This document shows positions 35,749 to 43,414 of a stretch of 48,595 nucleotides of DNA, one piece after another. How positions within the stretch are numbered: the first letter of the stretch is position 1; every line of letters starts with the position of its first letter. The DNA comes from JAVRLB01 sp049965455 (lineage in GTDB: Archaea; Thermoplasmatota; Thermoplasmata; Thermoplasmatales; ARK-15), in NCBI GenBank assembly GCA_049965455.1, contig JBMFWH010000006.1:1-48595 (forward strand), given 5' to 3'. The notes beneath the pieces were generated by a model. The model saw only the letters and a program-made list of their open reading frames with translations, ran no database searches and was not told the DNA's origin. Both the position numbers and the translations under genes were made by a program.

Positions 35749-36266
35749 AGATAGTAAGCGAACGCGTTGAAGTATGCCCGATATGTAACAAAAAAACTTT
35801 AAAATGCCTGGATTTTGAGGACGACATACCGTATTTTGGCAGAGTTATGAACATGCTTGTAAACTGTGAAAACTGCGGGTACAGGCATACGGATTTTATA
35901 TTTTTAGAAGAGCATGAGCCATTAAGATTGGAGATCCGGGTATCAGGCGCCGAAGACCTGAAAATAAGGGTTGCTAGGTCTGCGTATGGAACCATCATAG
36001 TGCCAGAGCTGGGAGTGATGGTGCAGCCAATAACCATGGGAGACGCATACATAACCAATGTTGAAGGTGTTTTTTCGAGAATAATAAAAATCATAATGCA
36101 GTTATACCGGGATTCATCGGGAGAGGAAAAGGACAGGTTGTTAGAGCTCCTGAAAAAAATAGGATTGATGCGCGCGGGCAAGGCTGCTCTTACGCTCGTG
36201 ATTGAAGATCCTACAGGAAACAGCAAGATTATCAGCGATAAAGTCACGAAAAAAGTTATATCTTAA
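35745..36266 (+). CDS. ZPR1-type zinc finger protein
   Basis: 173 residues with one ZPR1 unit. The zinc finger is C11-x2-C14 and C41-x2-C44 (CPICNKKT, CENCGYRHTD). The beta-rich A/B domain follows, including VMVQPITMGDAYITNVEGVF and a C-terminal TLVIEDPTGNSKI strand. Eukaryotic ZPR1 carries two such units and acts as an eEF1A chaperone; archaeal single-unit versions are less studied. It is translationally coupled to IDI-2. Confidence 0.93.
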   Translation: MKIVSERVEVCPICNKKTLKCLDFEDDIPYFGRVMNMLVNCENCGYRHTDFIFLEEHEPLRLEIRVSGAEDLKIRVARSAYGTIIVPELGVMVQPITMGDAYITNVEGVFSRIIKIIMQLYRDSSGEEKDRLLELLKKIGLMRAGKAALTLVIEDPTGNSKIISDKVTKKVIS

Positions 36267-36284
36267 TACCTGTTATCTTATATT

Positions 36285-36623
36285 ATGGAACCTATTGAGC
36301 AATATGTAAAGTTACTTGAAAAGAGCATACCTTCAGAGAGCATGTTCATAGAAGCGTTGCAGGATATTATGAAAGACGAGATTAAGGATTATATCAAAGA
36401 AAAAATGGATAAAAACACAGAATTGAAAAAAGAGATTAAAGAGGCAATAAGACAGTACATGGAAGCAAAGTTGAAAGAGGTAAACGCAATCGCGATGCTG
36501 AGCAAGGTGGCGGCAGAGCTGGGACTTGCGATAATGCCGGCAGATTTGAAAGACCAGTTTTTAAAGAGCATGGTGTCAGTGTTCAGCAAAGAGATTGACA
36601 AGACGATAGACAAAACTATTTAA
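36285..36623 (+). CDS. Small helical protein of unknown function
   Basis: 112 residues, almost entirely charged amphipathic helix (Lys/Glu-rich, with KDEIKDYIKEKMDKNTELKK near 50), without cysteine or a membrane segment. It starts 18 nt after the ZPR1-like gene on the same strand, so it is likely in the ipk-fni operon. Its last 8 nt overlap the convergent phosphoribosyltransferase. I do not recognise a family; coiled-coil dimerisation is plausible. Confidence 0.7.
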   Translation: MEPIEQYVKLLEKSIPSESMFIEALQDIMKDEIKDYIKEKMDKNTELKKEIKEAIRQYMEAKLKEVNAIAMLSKVAAELGLAIMPADLKDQFLKSMVSVFSKEIDKTIDKTI

Positions 36624-37272
36624 CAAGCTCCCATTTTCTATCTGTTTTATTGACTATTTTCCTGAGCTCCAGGTCCTTTAACAGCTCTCTCACCAGGCGC
36701 TCTTTAACATTAATCTGGAAGTTTGAAAGAAGCGTCGCTTTAATGGTTTTTATGTCTGATTTTCCATCTGCCAGGGTTCTAGGAATAAGGTTTCTGAGAT
36801 CTTCATAAACGTTCCATGGGAATATGAACCAGGTCCAGTTATCTTCGGTCACAATCTCTGAATAGTAGTCTGGTTCGAAAGAGGAATGGGTAATATGCAG
36901 CAACGTAGCGGTTTTTAAAGTTGAGGGAGCGAAGCCGCTTATATGTTCAAACGCGATTTTGAGGCTTTTGCCAGTATCTGTAATGTCGTCTACAACGAGC
37001 ACTTTCTTGCCCTTGATCGGCACCTGAAGCGGTTGGGTCAACCGCGCTTTGCCGTCAATGGCGGCAGTAATACCCCAGTGTTCAGTCTTAACGCTGTACA
37101 GGTCCTTAATCTGCAGTATGTCAGAGATGAGCCTTGCAGGAACTAACCCTCCCCGTGATAAACCAATTATAAAATCAGGATTGTAATGAGAATCATCAAT
37201 TTTTTTAACAAGATTCTTAGTCCATTGCTCAATTTCTTGCCAAGAAACCAGTTTGCATCTAAATTTATCCAT
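36616..37272 (-). CDS. Phosphoribosyltransferase with C-terminal extension
   Basis: 218 residues from ATG 37272, where similarity to the family begins (DKFRCKLVSWQEIEQW); the longer frame to 37431 adds a hydrophobic stretch that overlaps the divergent promoter and is unlikely. The type I PRPP loop is VLVVDDITDTGKSL near residues 109-122, and GLSRGGLVPARLISD is the N-terminal PRTase motif. The WTWFIFPW stretch is the hood-type segment seen in Gpt/xanthine-guanine-like enzymes. About 60 extra residues follow. It probably salvages a purine base; specificity is undetermined. Confidence 0.88.
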   Translation of the reverse strand: MDKFRCKLVSWQEIEQWTKNLVKKIDDSHYNPDFIIGLSRGGLVPARLISDILQIKDLYSVKTEHWGITAAIDGKARLTQPLQVPIKGKKVLVVDDITDTGKSLKIAFEHISGFAPSTLKTATLLHITHSSFEPDYYSEIVTEDNWTWFIFPWNVYEDLRNLIPRTLADGKSDIKTIKATLLSNFQINVKERLVRELLKDLELRKIVNKTDRKWELVK

Positions 37273-37336
37273 AATATCTATAATTGGAAGACTATATAAA
37301 AAAATTGTTATTTTTTCAGGATCGAGGTTCAAAAAA

Positions 37337-37350
37337 TTTTTATATACATA
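37337..37350 (+). promoter_or_regulatory. TATA box of the small regulator operon
   Basis: TTTTTATATACATA lies 20-33 nt before the ATG at 37370. This fits a leaderless start there and argues against the upstream in-frame ATG at 37253. Confidence 0.5.
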
Positions 37351-37369
37351 TATTATATTAATAAAGCAA

Positions 37370-37546
37370 ATGGAAGACAAAAAATCAGAAAAAAAAATAC
37401 ATTTTAGATTATCGGAAGATCCTGAAATCACAGTTAAAGAAATATTTGAAATAATAGAAAAGTTGAGGAAAGAGTATCCGGATCGAGACGTGTTTTTTGA
37501 TGGAGACGAGCAGGCAATCTGCAGCAGAGAAAAAATAAACGAATGA
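37370..37546 (+). CDS. 58-residue acidic protein, partner of an HTH regulator
   Basis: Charged protein with an N-terminal KKSEKK, then an EITVKEIFEIIEKLRKEYP helix and a final Asp/Glu-rich part with one Cys. No known family is recognised. Start choice rests on the TATA spacing. The TGA overlaps the ATG of the winged-helix gene, so the two proteins are made together; it may be an antagonist, co-regulator or partner of it. Confidence 0.7.
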   Translation: MEDKKSEKKIHFRLSEDPEITVKEIFEIIEKLRKEYPDRDVFFDGDEQAICSREKINE

Positions 37547-37872
37547 TAAAAAAGGTGGAAGCAGTGAATAATGGATTAGTAGAACGTGCGCTTAGAGAAA
37601 CAATGTTGATAGAAAGGCACATAGAAATATTAAATCTGGTTCATAAAGAAGGACCGATTGGAATAATGAAGATCTCCGAGATGCTAAAAATACCAACACA
37701 TAAAGTGCGCTATTCTTTAAGAATTATCGAGAAAGAAGGGCTTATAGCAGCATCTATTGACGGCGCGACAGTAACATATAAGGTACCGGAAGAGCTGAAT
37801 AACATAGATAAAGAGCTTGATAACTTGATCGAGATCATAAAAGAGATAAAATTAAAAATAAAATCATATTAA
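37543..37872 (+). CDS. Winged-helix transcriptional regulator
   Basis: 109 residues. The central winged helix reads ERHIEILNLVHKEGPIGIMKISEMLKIPTHKVRYSLRIIEKEGLI (about 24-68), followed by a wing strand and a C-terminal coiled helix for dimerisation (DKELDNLIEIIKEIKLKIK). It resembles small archaeal MarR/ArsR-like repressors. It is coupled by a 4-nt overlap to the 58-residue gene and is convergent with purA, overlapping by 9 nt. Targets are unknown. Confidence 0.85.
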   Translation: MIKKVEAVNNGLVERALRETMLIERHIEILNLVHKEGPIGIMKISEMLKIPTHKVRYSLRIIEKEGLIAASIDGATVTYKVPEELNNIDKELDNLIEIIKEIKLKIKSY

Positions 37873-39108
37873 AACAGTATCTTCTCTCGATTTTCCAAGT
37901 GAGACAATCTTCACTTTGATCTTTAAGTTTTTCTCTATGTATTTGATATAATTCATCATGTTTTCGGGCAGGTCCTCTTTTCTCCTGAGTGGATGGTCTA
38001 TACTCCAGCCTTTAAAAGCCCTGTAATTTGGCTTTAATCTGTATATGTCTTTCAGATTAGTGGGCGGATAATTTAGCTCTGTTCCGTCTAGGTCATAAGA
38101 ATAACATATTTTTACGGGATCGATACTGGCCATTACATCGATCTTTGTAAGCGCCAGGCTAGATACGCCGGATATGAGCATCGAATATCTCACCAACGGC
38201 AGGTCCAGCCATCCAACTCGCCTAGGCCTTCCGGTAGTGGTGCCGTATTCATTTCCTTTGTTCAATAATAACCTGCCAGTATCATCATTTAGCTCTGTGG
38301 GGAACGGCCCTTCTCCTACTTTTGTGGTATATGCCTTCATCACTCCCATTATTTTGGTCAGATACTTTGGCGCAATGCCCGTACCGGTCGCCATGCCCCC
38401 GGCAGTGGTGTTAGAAGAGGTAACAAAAGGATACATTCCAAAATCAATGTCTAAATGCGATCCCTGCGCACCCTCGAACAGTATGCTCTTTCTGTTCAAT
38501 CTCGCATCGTTCAGGAATAACGGGATGTTTGTAATATTGTCTTTGAAATACAATCCATATTCATGATATTCTTTAGCCAGCTGCTCTGCATCATAAACGT
38601 TCTTTAAATATGGCTTTTTATAATCCAACAAGATTGAGATCTTGTTTTTTAACAGCTCATAATCTAAGAGATCGAGCATTCTCACTCCAAATCTTCCAAT
38701 CTTATCTTCGTACGCAGGCCCGATTCCTTTTTTTGTGGTTCCTGCCTTTAAGTTGCCTTTGAGAGCTTCTTCCCTCTCATCCATCTCGTAATGAAACGGA
38801 AATACTACATGCGCTCTCTCGCTGATCTTGATCAACTCTTTCACGGGTTCTTTTATATTATTGATCTCTTCAATCAGCGTTTTAGGATCTAAAACCATTC
38901 CGTTGCCAAGCACACAAGTCTTCTTTTGAAGTATGCCGGATGGCAACAGGTGAAACTTGTAAGTTCTGTCGTTTACCACCACAGTGTGCCCGGCATTATT
39001 GCCGCCCTGAAACCTGCACACTATGTCAAACTCAGAAGAGATAAAATCTATGATCTTTCCTTTTCCTTCATCACCAAACTGCAGACCTAGAACTCCTAAT
39101 AATTGCAT
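37864..39108 (-). CDS. purA: Adenylosuccinate synthetase
   Basis: 414 residues, full length. It condenses IMP and aspartate with GTP in AMP synthesis. Signature GDEGKGK occupies 12-18 with catalytic D13, and H41 lies in GGNNAGHTV. KKGIGPAYEDK, the EGAQGSHLDIDFGMYPFVTSSN stretch and the GTTTGRPRRVGWLDL nucleotide site are intact. It is preceded by a 279-nt spacer on its upstream side. Confidence 0.97.
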   Translation of the reverse strand: MQLLGVLGLQFGDEGKGKIIDFISSEFDIVCRFQGGNNAGHTVVVNDRTYKFHLLPSGILQKKTCVLGNGMVLDPKTLIEEINNIKEPVKELIKISERAHVVFPFHYEMDEREEALKGNLKAGTTKKGIGPAYEDKIGRFGVRMLDLLDYELLKNKISILLDYKKPYLKNVYDAEQLAKEYHEYGLYFKDNITNIPLFLNDARLNRKSILFEGAQGSHLDIDFGMYPFVTSSNTTAGGMATGTGIAPKYLTKIMGVMKAYTTKVGEGPFPTELNDDTGRLLLNKGNEYGTTTGRPRRVGWLDLPLVRYSMLISGVSSLALTKIDVMASIDPVKICYSYDLDGTELNYPPTNLKDIYRLKPNYRAFKGWSIDHPLRRKEDLPENMMNYIKYIEKNLKIKVKIVSLGKSREDTVLI

Positions 39109-39387
39109 GGTATTATAACACCATTTAATACAGTATAGTTATAATAAATATAAAAGTTTGTACGGGTAGACGCTGTCAATTTTTCGTTGAAAATATTAAA
39201 AATAGCATCAGTTATCATACTACACATATTTCAAAAAATATTCAAATTAAATGATCCAGATAAAAGCTATGCCTTCGACAAAATGAAATAATAAGCAAGT
39301 ATCAACGAAGAGTTGACATGATCTATGGGTAGGAAAAATAATATCATAACAATATAAAACTTAATACCTATTTTTATAGAAATAGCC
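39109..39387. other. Intergenic spacer upstream of purA
   Basis: 279 bases, AT-rich. Near the purA end, minus-strand CTGTATTAAAT (about 39127-39137) and TTTTATATTTATT (about 39143-39155) could serve as its TATA box. No gene was recognised. A 14-mer GAGTTGACATGATC at 39310-39323 recurs at 776-789. Confidence 0.4.
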
Positions 39388-40914
39388 TCATCGTTTAAGC
39401 TCTTCCTTAATGTATGTTACCATCTCTTTGGGATTAATCATCTCTAAAATATATCGTATATCCTCCTTATCAATTATCTTAAGTAGTCTGGAGATCAAGA
39501 AAAATATTAAATATGCAAGCAATGCCCATAAAATCAGAGCCCACCATTGATATGTTGGAAAATGCAGCATTTTTAAAGAGTATATGATCAGGCCTGTTAA
39601 AATTGCCGCAAAGAGCTGGTAAAGCACGTTTTTCGTACCGATTATATTTTCAGACTTATAAACGTATATCCTTATTATTATAAACGAGACCACAGTGGCG
39701 ATCAGGTTTGATATCGCGGCTCCCAGTGCCGACAGGCCAAATAAATGAATGCCCAGGAACATAGAAGGCACTAGTATCAGGTCAAATATTATCATTATCG
39801 AAGATGATATTATGCCGGTGTACATAATAAATTTGGTTTTTCCAATAGCATAGAAATGCGTTGAATAAGGAGTGTTTAAAGTGTTTAAATAAACAATCAA
39901 CGAAAGAACCATAATAATTAAGCTGAAAGGTATAAGCTGTGCAGTCGATAAATTCAGTACCTGCTTGGAAAAGAGCAAGATAAAAACTATTATGGGCAAT
40001 ATTGCTAAAGATATATATTTCTCCATGGTGTTTATGGTTGTACTATAATCTTTATTCTTTATAGCCTTCATGGATGAAAGAGTCGGCAAGATGAAGGCGG
40101 ATAACGTGCCGGAAGTGGCACTGATGAAAGTGATCATTGCTAGGATGCTTGCATATGCACCTACATAGTATGGGCCCCAAAAAAAATCTATAATAACGTT
40201 ATTAAAATTTGCCGCAATCGTGCCGAATATTGCTGAAATTGAAAGTGGTATCGCAAAAATGTAGTATTCTTTAAAATGCTCGAACTTGGGCCTTTTGAAT
40301 TTCCAGTCTTTGGCATAATAAGCAAACATTAAAACATAAAGGCCGTATGTGATTACCATTATCAATGCTATAATCATAGAATAGGCATTTTTATCAATCA
40401 TTACCCTCGCAATAAAATAACCGGTTACAATATACATTATGTTCCTGAATATAGATTCAATCAGTCTCGGGATGCTTAATATCGCAGCCTTCATTTTCGC
40501 GTTAAAGTTAGACTGGAAGTAAACAACAAAACTTTGGAGTATATAATATGGTACCATTATTATTATCACGTCTTCTTCAAAAGGTGTTACAAAATGGCCA
40601 TTAAAGAAATATCGCCATATAAATAAATATGAGATAATAACCCCGACAAATATCATGGCCAGAATGATCTTGAGTATAAAATATGTGGTAATGGCCACAT
40701 CGAAATCCATGCCTTCCGATATTTTTTTTATGTTGGCCGTTGAAAAGCTCATGTCCAATATGAACGAGAATAGCCCGAGAAATGACAGCGAAAACTGAAC
40801 TATTCCGTAAGGTTCAAGGCCCGCATAACGCAATATAAAAATAAGGCCAAAATACCCTATGATACCAGAAACTGTATTTTGAATAAGCATCAACAGTGAT
40901 TTTCTTCCAAGCAT
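39388..40914 (-). CDS. Polysaccharide/oligosaccharide flippase (Wzx-like, MOP superfamily)
   Basis: 508 residues from ATG 40914; the frame runs 13 residues further to 40953 but that extension is polar and Cys-rich and lacks family character, while GTGAT lies 3 nt before 40914. It has about 14 transmembrane segments, starting KSLLMLIQNTVSGIIGYFGLIFILR, the usual opening of Wzx/RfbX proteins. It is expected to turn lipid-linked glycans outward across the membrane for protein or lipid glycosylation. It lies head to head with the CysD-like gene and next to the glycosyltransferase cluster. Confidence 0.87.
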   Translation of the reverse strand: MLGRKSLLMLIQNTVSGIIGYFGLIFILRYAGLEPYGIVQFSLSFLGLFSFILDMSFSTANIKKISEGMDFDVAITTYFILKIILAMIFVGVIISYLFIWRYFFNGHFVTPFEEDVIIIMVPYYILQSFVVYFQSNFNAKMKAAILSIPRLIESIFRNIMYIVTGYFIARVMIDKNAYSMIIALIMVITYGLYVLMFAYYAKDWKFKRPKFEHFKEYYIFAIPLSISAIFGTIAANFNNVIIDFFWGPYYVGAYASILAMITFISATSGTLSAFILPTLSSMKAIKNKDYSTTINTMEKYISLAILPIIVFILLFSKQVLNLSTAQLIPFSLIIMVLSLIVYLNTLNTPYSTHFYAIGKTKFIMYTGIISSSIMIIFDLILVPSMFLGIHLFGLSALGAAISNLIATVVSFIIIRIYVYKSENIIGTKNVLYQLFAAILTGLIIYSLKMLHFPTYQWWALILWALLAYLIFFLISRLLKIIDKEDIRYILEMINPKEMVTYIKEELKR

Positions 40915-41058
40915 TTTATCACGTTCAGATCTAAAACAACAATCGGGTCTCATTATTTAACCTTTATGGGATGATATTTCACTAACAATGAATAATAAAA
41001 AATGGCTGCTATACAAGTAATAAGGAGATTTAAAATAGAAATATGTATCACAATACCA

Positions 41059-41070
41059 ATATTTAAATAC
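41059..41070 (+). promoter_or_regulatory. TATA box of the CysD-like gene
   Basis: ATATTTAAATAC lies 22-33 nt before the ATG at 41092, indicating a leaderless mRNA. Confidence 0.5.
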
Positions 41071-41091
41071 GCATATTAATTTTCGTGGACT

Positions 41092-41907
41092 ATGATAGCT
41101 GGAGAAAAACGTATTGAAGGTGGACTTTCTCTTAACGCCAAGATCTCTATTGCAAAGATCGTGGTAAATGACGCTTTAGAGCGATTTAAAAGGCCGGTAG
41201 TGGTATGGAGCGCTGGCAAAGACAGCATGGTTGTACTTCATCTTGTAAAAACGGTAGTTGAAGAGAAAAAAATGGATATGCTGCCCACTCTCTTTATAGA
41301 TCATGGAGATCATTATCCTGAGACTATGGATTTAATAGACAAAATAAGCAAAGAGTGGAACTTTAAAGTGATAAGCGCAAAGAATGAAGATGTTTTAAAT
41401 CACGTTACGCAAGATCGAAAAATATATTTGAAAGATCTCAATGACGAAAACAAGAAAGAGGCTAAAAAGATCGGATTCAATGACGCTTATTTTGATTATT
41501 CTCTGGACACGGATGTGGGCAATCATCTTTTAAAGACCGTAGCCATGAACAGCAGCATAAAAAAATACAGGTTTGACAGCCTTTTCACTGGCATAAGATG
41601 GGACGAGAATCCGGCCAGGTCATTTGAGGTATTTATAAGCCCCAGGACAGATCCGCCTCACGTGAGGGTACAGCCAATACTCCCGTTTACTGAGCGAAAT
41701 GTATGGGAATACACGTTTAAATTCAATTTACCGATCCATTCTCTCTATAAGCAGGGATATAGATCCATTGATGGGATACATGACTCCAAGAAGGTAAGCG
41801 ACAGGCCTGCATGGGAACAGGATCTTGAAAACACGACAGAGAGAGCGGGCAGATCGCAGGACAAAGAGGGCATGATGGAAAAACTTAGAAGATTTGGGTA
41901 TATGTAA
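41092..41907 (+). CDS. PAPS reductase/CysD-family PP-loop protein
   Basis: 271 residues. The PP-loop SAGKDS at 40-45 binds the ATP phosphates. FIDHGDHYPET and GIRWDENPARSFE are the family's middle motifs. The C-terminus (YKQGYRSIDG, ERAGRSQDKEGMMEKLRRFGYM) parallels sulfate adenylyltransferase subunit 2 (CysD), which ends ERxGRxxDxDxxxSMExKKxxGYF. It lacks the PAPS-reductase C-terminal Cys motif, favouring a nucleotide-transfer role such as APS formation. No CysN GTPase gene is adjacent. A T-tract follows the gene. Confidence 0.82.
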   Translation: MIAGEKRIEGGLSLNAKISIAKIVVNDALERFKRPVVVWSAGKDSMVVLHLVKTVVEEKKMDMLPTLFIDHGDHYPETMDLIDKISKEWNFKVISAKNEDVLNHVTQDRKIYLKDLNDENKKEAKKIGFNDAYFDYSLDTDVGNHLLKTVAMNSSIKKYRFDSLFTGIRWDENPARSFEVFISPRTDPPHVRVQPILPFTERNVWEYTFKFNLPIHSLYKQGYRSIDGIHDSKKVSDRPAWEQDLENTTERAGRSQDKEGMMEKLRRFGYM

Positions 41908-41921
41908 AATATCACTCAACA

Positions 41922-41936
41922 TTTTTTTTAATTTTT
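41922..41936 (+). terminator. Oligo-T terminator after the CysD-like gene
   Basis: A T-tract (eight Ts, two As, five Ts) lies 15 nt after the stop at 41907, before the promoter of the glycosyltransferase. Confidence 0.5.
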
Positions 41937-41994
41937 ATGTAAAATATAAAAGGATTAGGCAGCAAAAATAGTGCATAAGTTCAGGTAAAATTAT

Positions 41995-42006
41995 TATATA
42001 TAAATA
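41995..42006 (+). promoter_or_regulatory. TATA box of the glycosyltransferase gene
   Basis: TATATATAAATA lies 17-28 nt upstream of the ATG at 42023, again pointing to a leaderless transcript. Confidence 0.45.
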
Positions 42007-42022
42007 CATTTTAAAAATTATT

Positions 42023-43237
42023 ATGGATCAATCGAAAAAAATCAAGTTCTCTATGATCACGGAGACGAACCTGAAATACGCGGGAGGAACTGAGAGAACA
42101 ATACTCTATTATGCTAAGTTCTGTGATAAAGAAAATTTAGACTTGGCTGTTTTTCAGACTAACATTCTCGACAAAGAAAAGATTACAGACGAAGAGATCA
42201 AAGATAGATTCAAATTAAAAAATATTTACACATTTATATATCCTCAATTTCTGACAAAGTTATTGACTGACAGAAGCAAGGGGATATCAACGCAAGAAAG
42301 AACTATGAGAAAAGATATTTTTCTGGCTTATTCAATCTTTATTAAATTTATTTTTGCGAACATAATGAACAGGAAAACAGCAAGAAAACTATTTGAAAGC
42401 GATGTACTGTACATAGTATCAGATTATCAACTGTTGTATTTGATTTTGCCTAAAAAATTGTTTTCACGCAAGAAAAAACCGTACATAATTTTCGGAACTC
42501 ACAACTATCTCCCGATAGAAAGAAGAGCCATAAACAGGATCGAGAATAAGCTTATTGAGAAGTTTACCTATGCAACACATTTTACATCTAAAACAATATT
42601 TGATCTGAGCAGCGTTAAAAGGAATACTGATTTCATAATCAATAGCGGGGTGGATGCAAGCGCTTTTTACCTCGGTACAGAAAAGCATGACAGGATCAAA
42701 TATCTGTTTGTTGGAAGGCTTGTAGCATACAAAGGTATAAATGAGCTTCTATCGGCCTGGAAATTGTTCAAAAACAAGAATAATTCCGAGCTTCACATAG
42801 TGGGAACTGGAGCGCTTGAACAAATGATCAAAGAGAAAGCCACCGAAAACACCATTTATCATGGGCAAGTAAGCGATAATGATCTAGCTAGCATATACAG
42901 GGATTGTGACGTGCTTGTTTTTCCAACATACGGCATAAAACATGATGAATATTTTGGGCTTGTGGTGATCGAGGCACTGGCGTCTGGTAATTATGTGATA
43001 ATAAGCAATGAGATGCGTGGGATATTTGATTATTTTGAAAGCATGGGCGCTCTGGAGTATGTGCCTCTTGATCCTGTTCAGATCGCAGAAAGAATGGCAA
43101 ACGCGTATGTCAATATAAAAACATTGAAACAGAATGTTTTGAAGGTGAGAGCATATATTGAAGAAAACTATGACTGGAAAAGCATTGCTAAAAAGCTGTC
43201 TGAAAAAGTAAAAGAAATTTACAAGAAAGATAAATAG
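42023..43237 (+). CDS. Glycosyltransferase family 4
   Basis: 404 residues, GT-B fold, the usual length for the family. The N-terminal acceptor domain begins IKFSMITETNLKYAGGTERTI, with the Gly-rich loop. The C-terminal donor domain has LFVGRLVAYKGINELLSAW, LHIVGTGALEQMI and the E-x7-E motif region DEYFGLVVIEALASGNYVI. It probably uses an NDP-sugar to extend a surface glycan. It has its own promoter and is followed by the small ORF and sulfatase-family gene. Confidence 0.9.
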   Translation: MDQSKKIKFSMITETNLKYAGGTERTILYYAKFCDKENLDLAVFQTNILDKEKITDEEIKDRFKLKNIYTFIYPQFLTKLLTDRSKGISTQERTMRKDIFLAYSIFIKFIFANIMNRKTARKLFESDVLYIVSDYQLLYLILPKKLFSRKKKPYIIFGTHNYLPIERRAINRIENKLIEKFTYATHFTSKTIFDLSSVKRNTDFIINSGVDASAFYLGTEKHDRIKYLFVGRLVAYKGINELLSAWKLFKNKNNSELHIVGTGALEQMIKEKATENTIYHGQVSDNDLASIYRDCDVLVFPTYGIKHDEYFGLVVIEALASGNYVIISNEMRGIFDYFESMGALEYVPLDPVQIAERMANAYVNIKTLKQNVLKVRAYIEENYDWKSIAKKLSEKVKEIYKKDK

Positions 43238-43240
43238 AAT

Positions 43241-43250
43241 ATTTAAATAT
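43241..43250 (+). promoter_or_regulatory. TATA box before the small ORF and sulfatase-family gene
   Basis: ATTTAAATAT lies 22-31 nt upstream of the ATG at 43272 and about 165 nt before the sulfatase-family start, so the transcript should begin near 43272. Confidence 0.45.
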
Positions 43251-43271
43251 CAAGTTTCTATTATTAACGTA

Positions 43272-43394
43272 ATGAGCAAAAAATTGAAGAGCCTAAATAT
43301 GAGCGCCGGGAGACATATTAAGAAAACACATTATTTTTGTGGCGGAGAGAATAATGCTTTGTTTAGAGCAAACAAAAATTTTGCGGATAATTAA
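43272..43394 (+). CDS. Candidate leaderless 40-residue protein
   Basis: ATG to TAA, 40 codons, basic N-terminal half (Lys, Arg, His) with one Cys in a HYFCGGEN segment and no membrane helix. A TATA box at the leaderless distance and placement directly before a gene with its own GAGGT ribosome site support translation. It could instead be untranslated leader. No family was recognised. Confidence 0.35.
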   Translation: MSKKLKSLNMSAGRHIKKTHYFCGGENNALFRANKNFADN

Positions 43395-43414
43395 TTATAT
43401 GTGAGGTAAAAACC

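Noticed and set aside
36616..37431. Long form of the phosphoribosyltransferase starting at 37431.
   Set aside because: The extra 53 residues are hydrophobic and unlike the family, and they would overlap the TATA box and start of the divergent leaderless operon.
776..39323. 14-mer GAGTTGACATGATC present at 776-789 and 39310-39323, both intergenic.
   Set aside because: In 48 kb of AT-rich DNA a few 14-base matches are expected by chance, and the flanks do not extend the similarity. It could be an IS end, but nothing else supports that.
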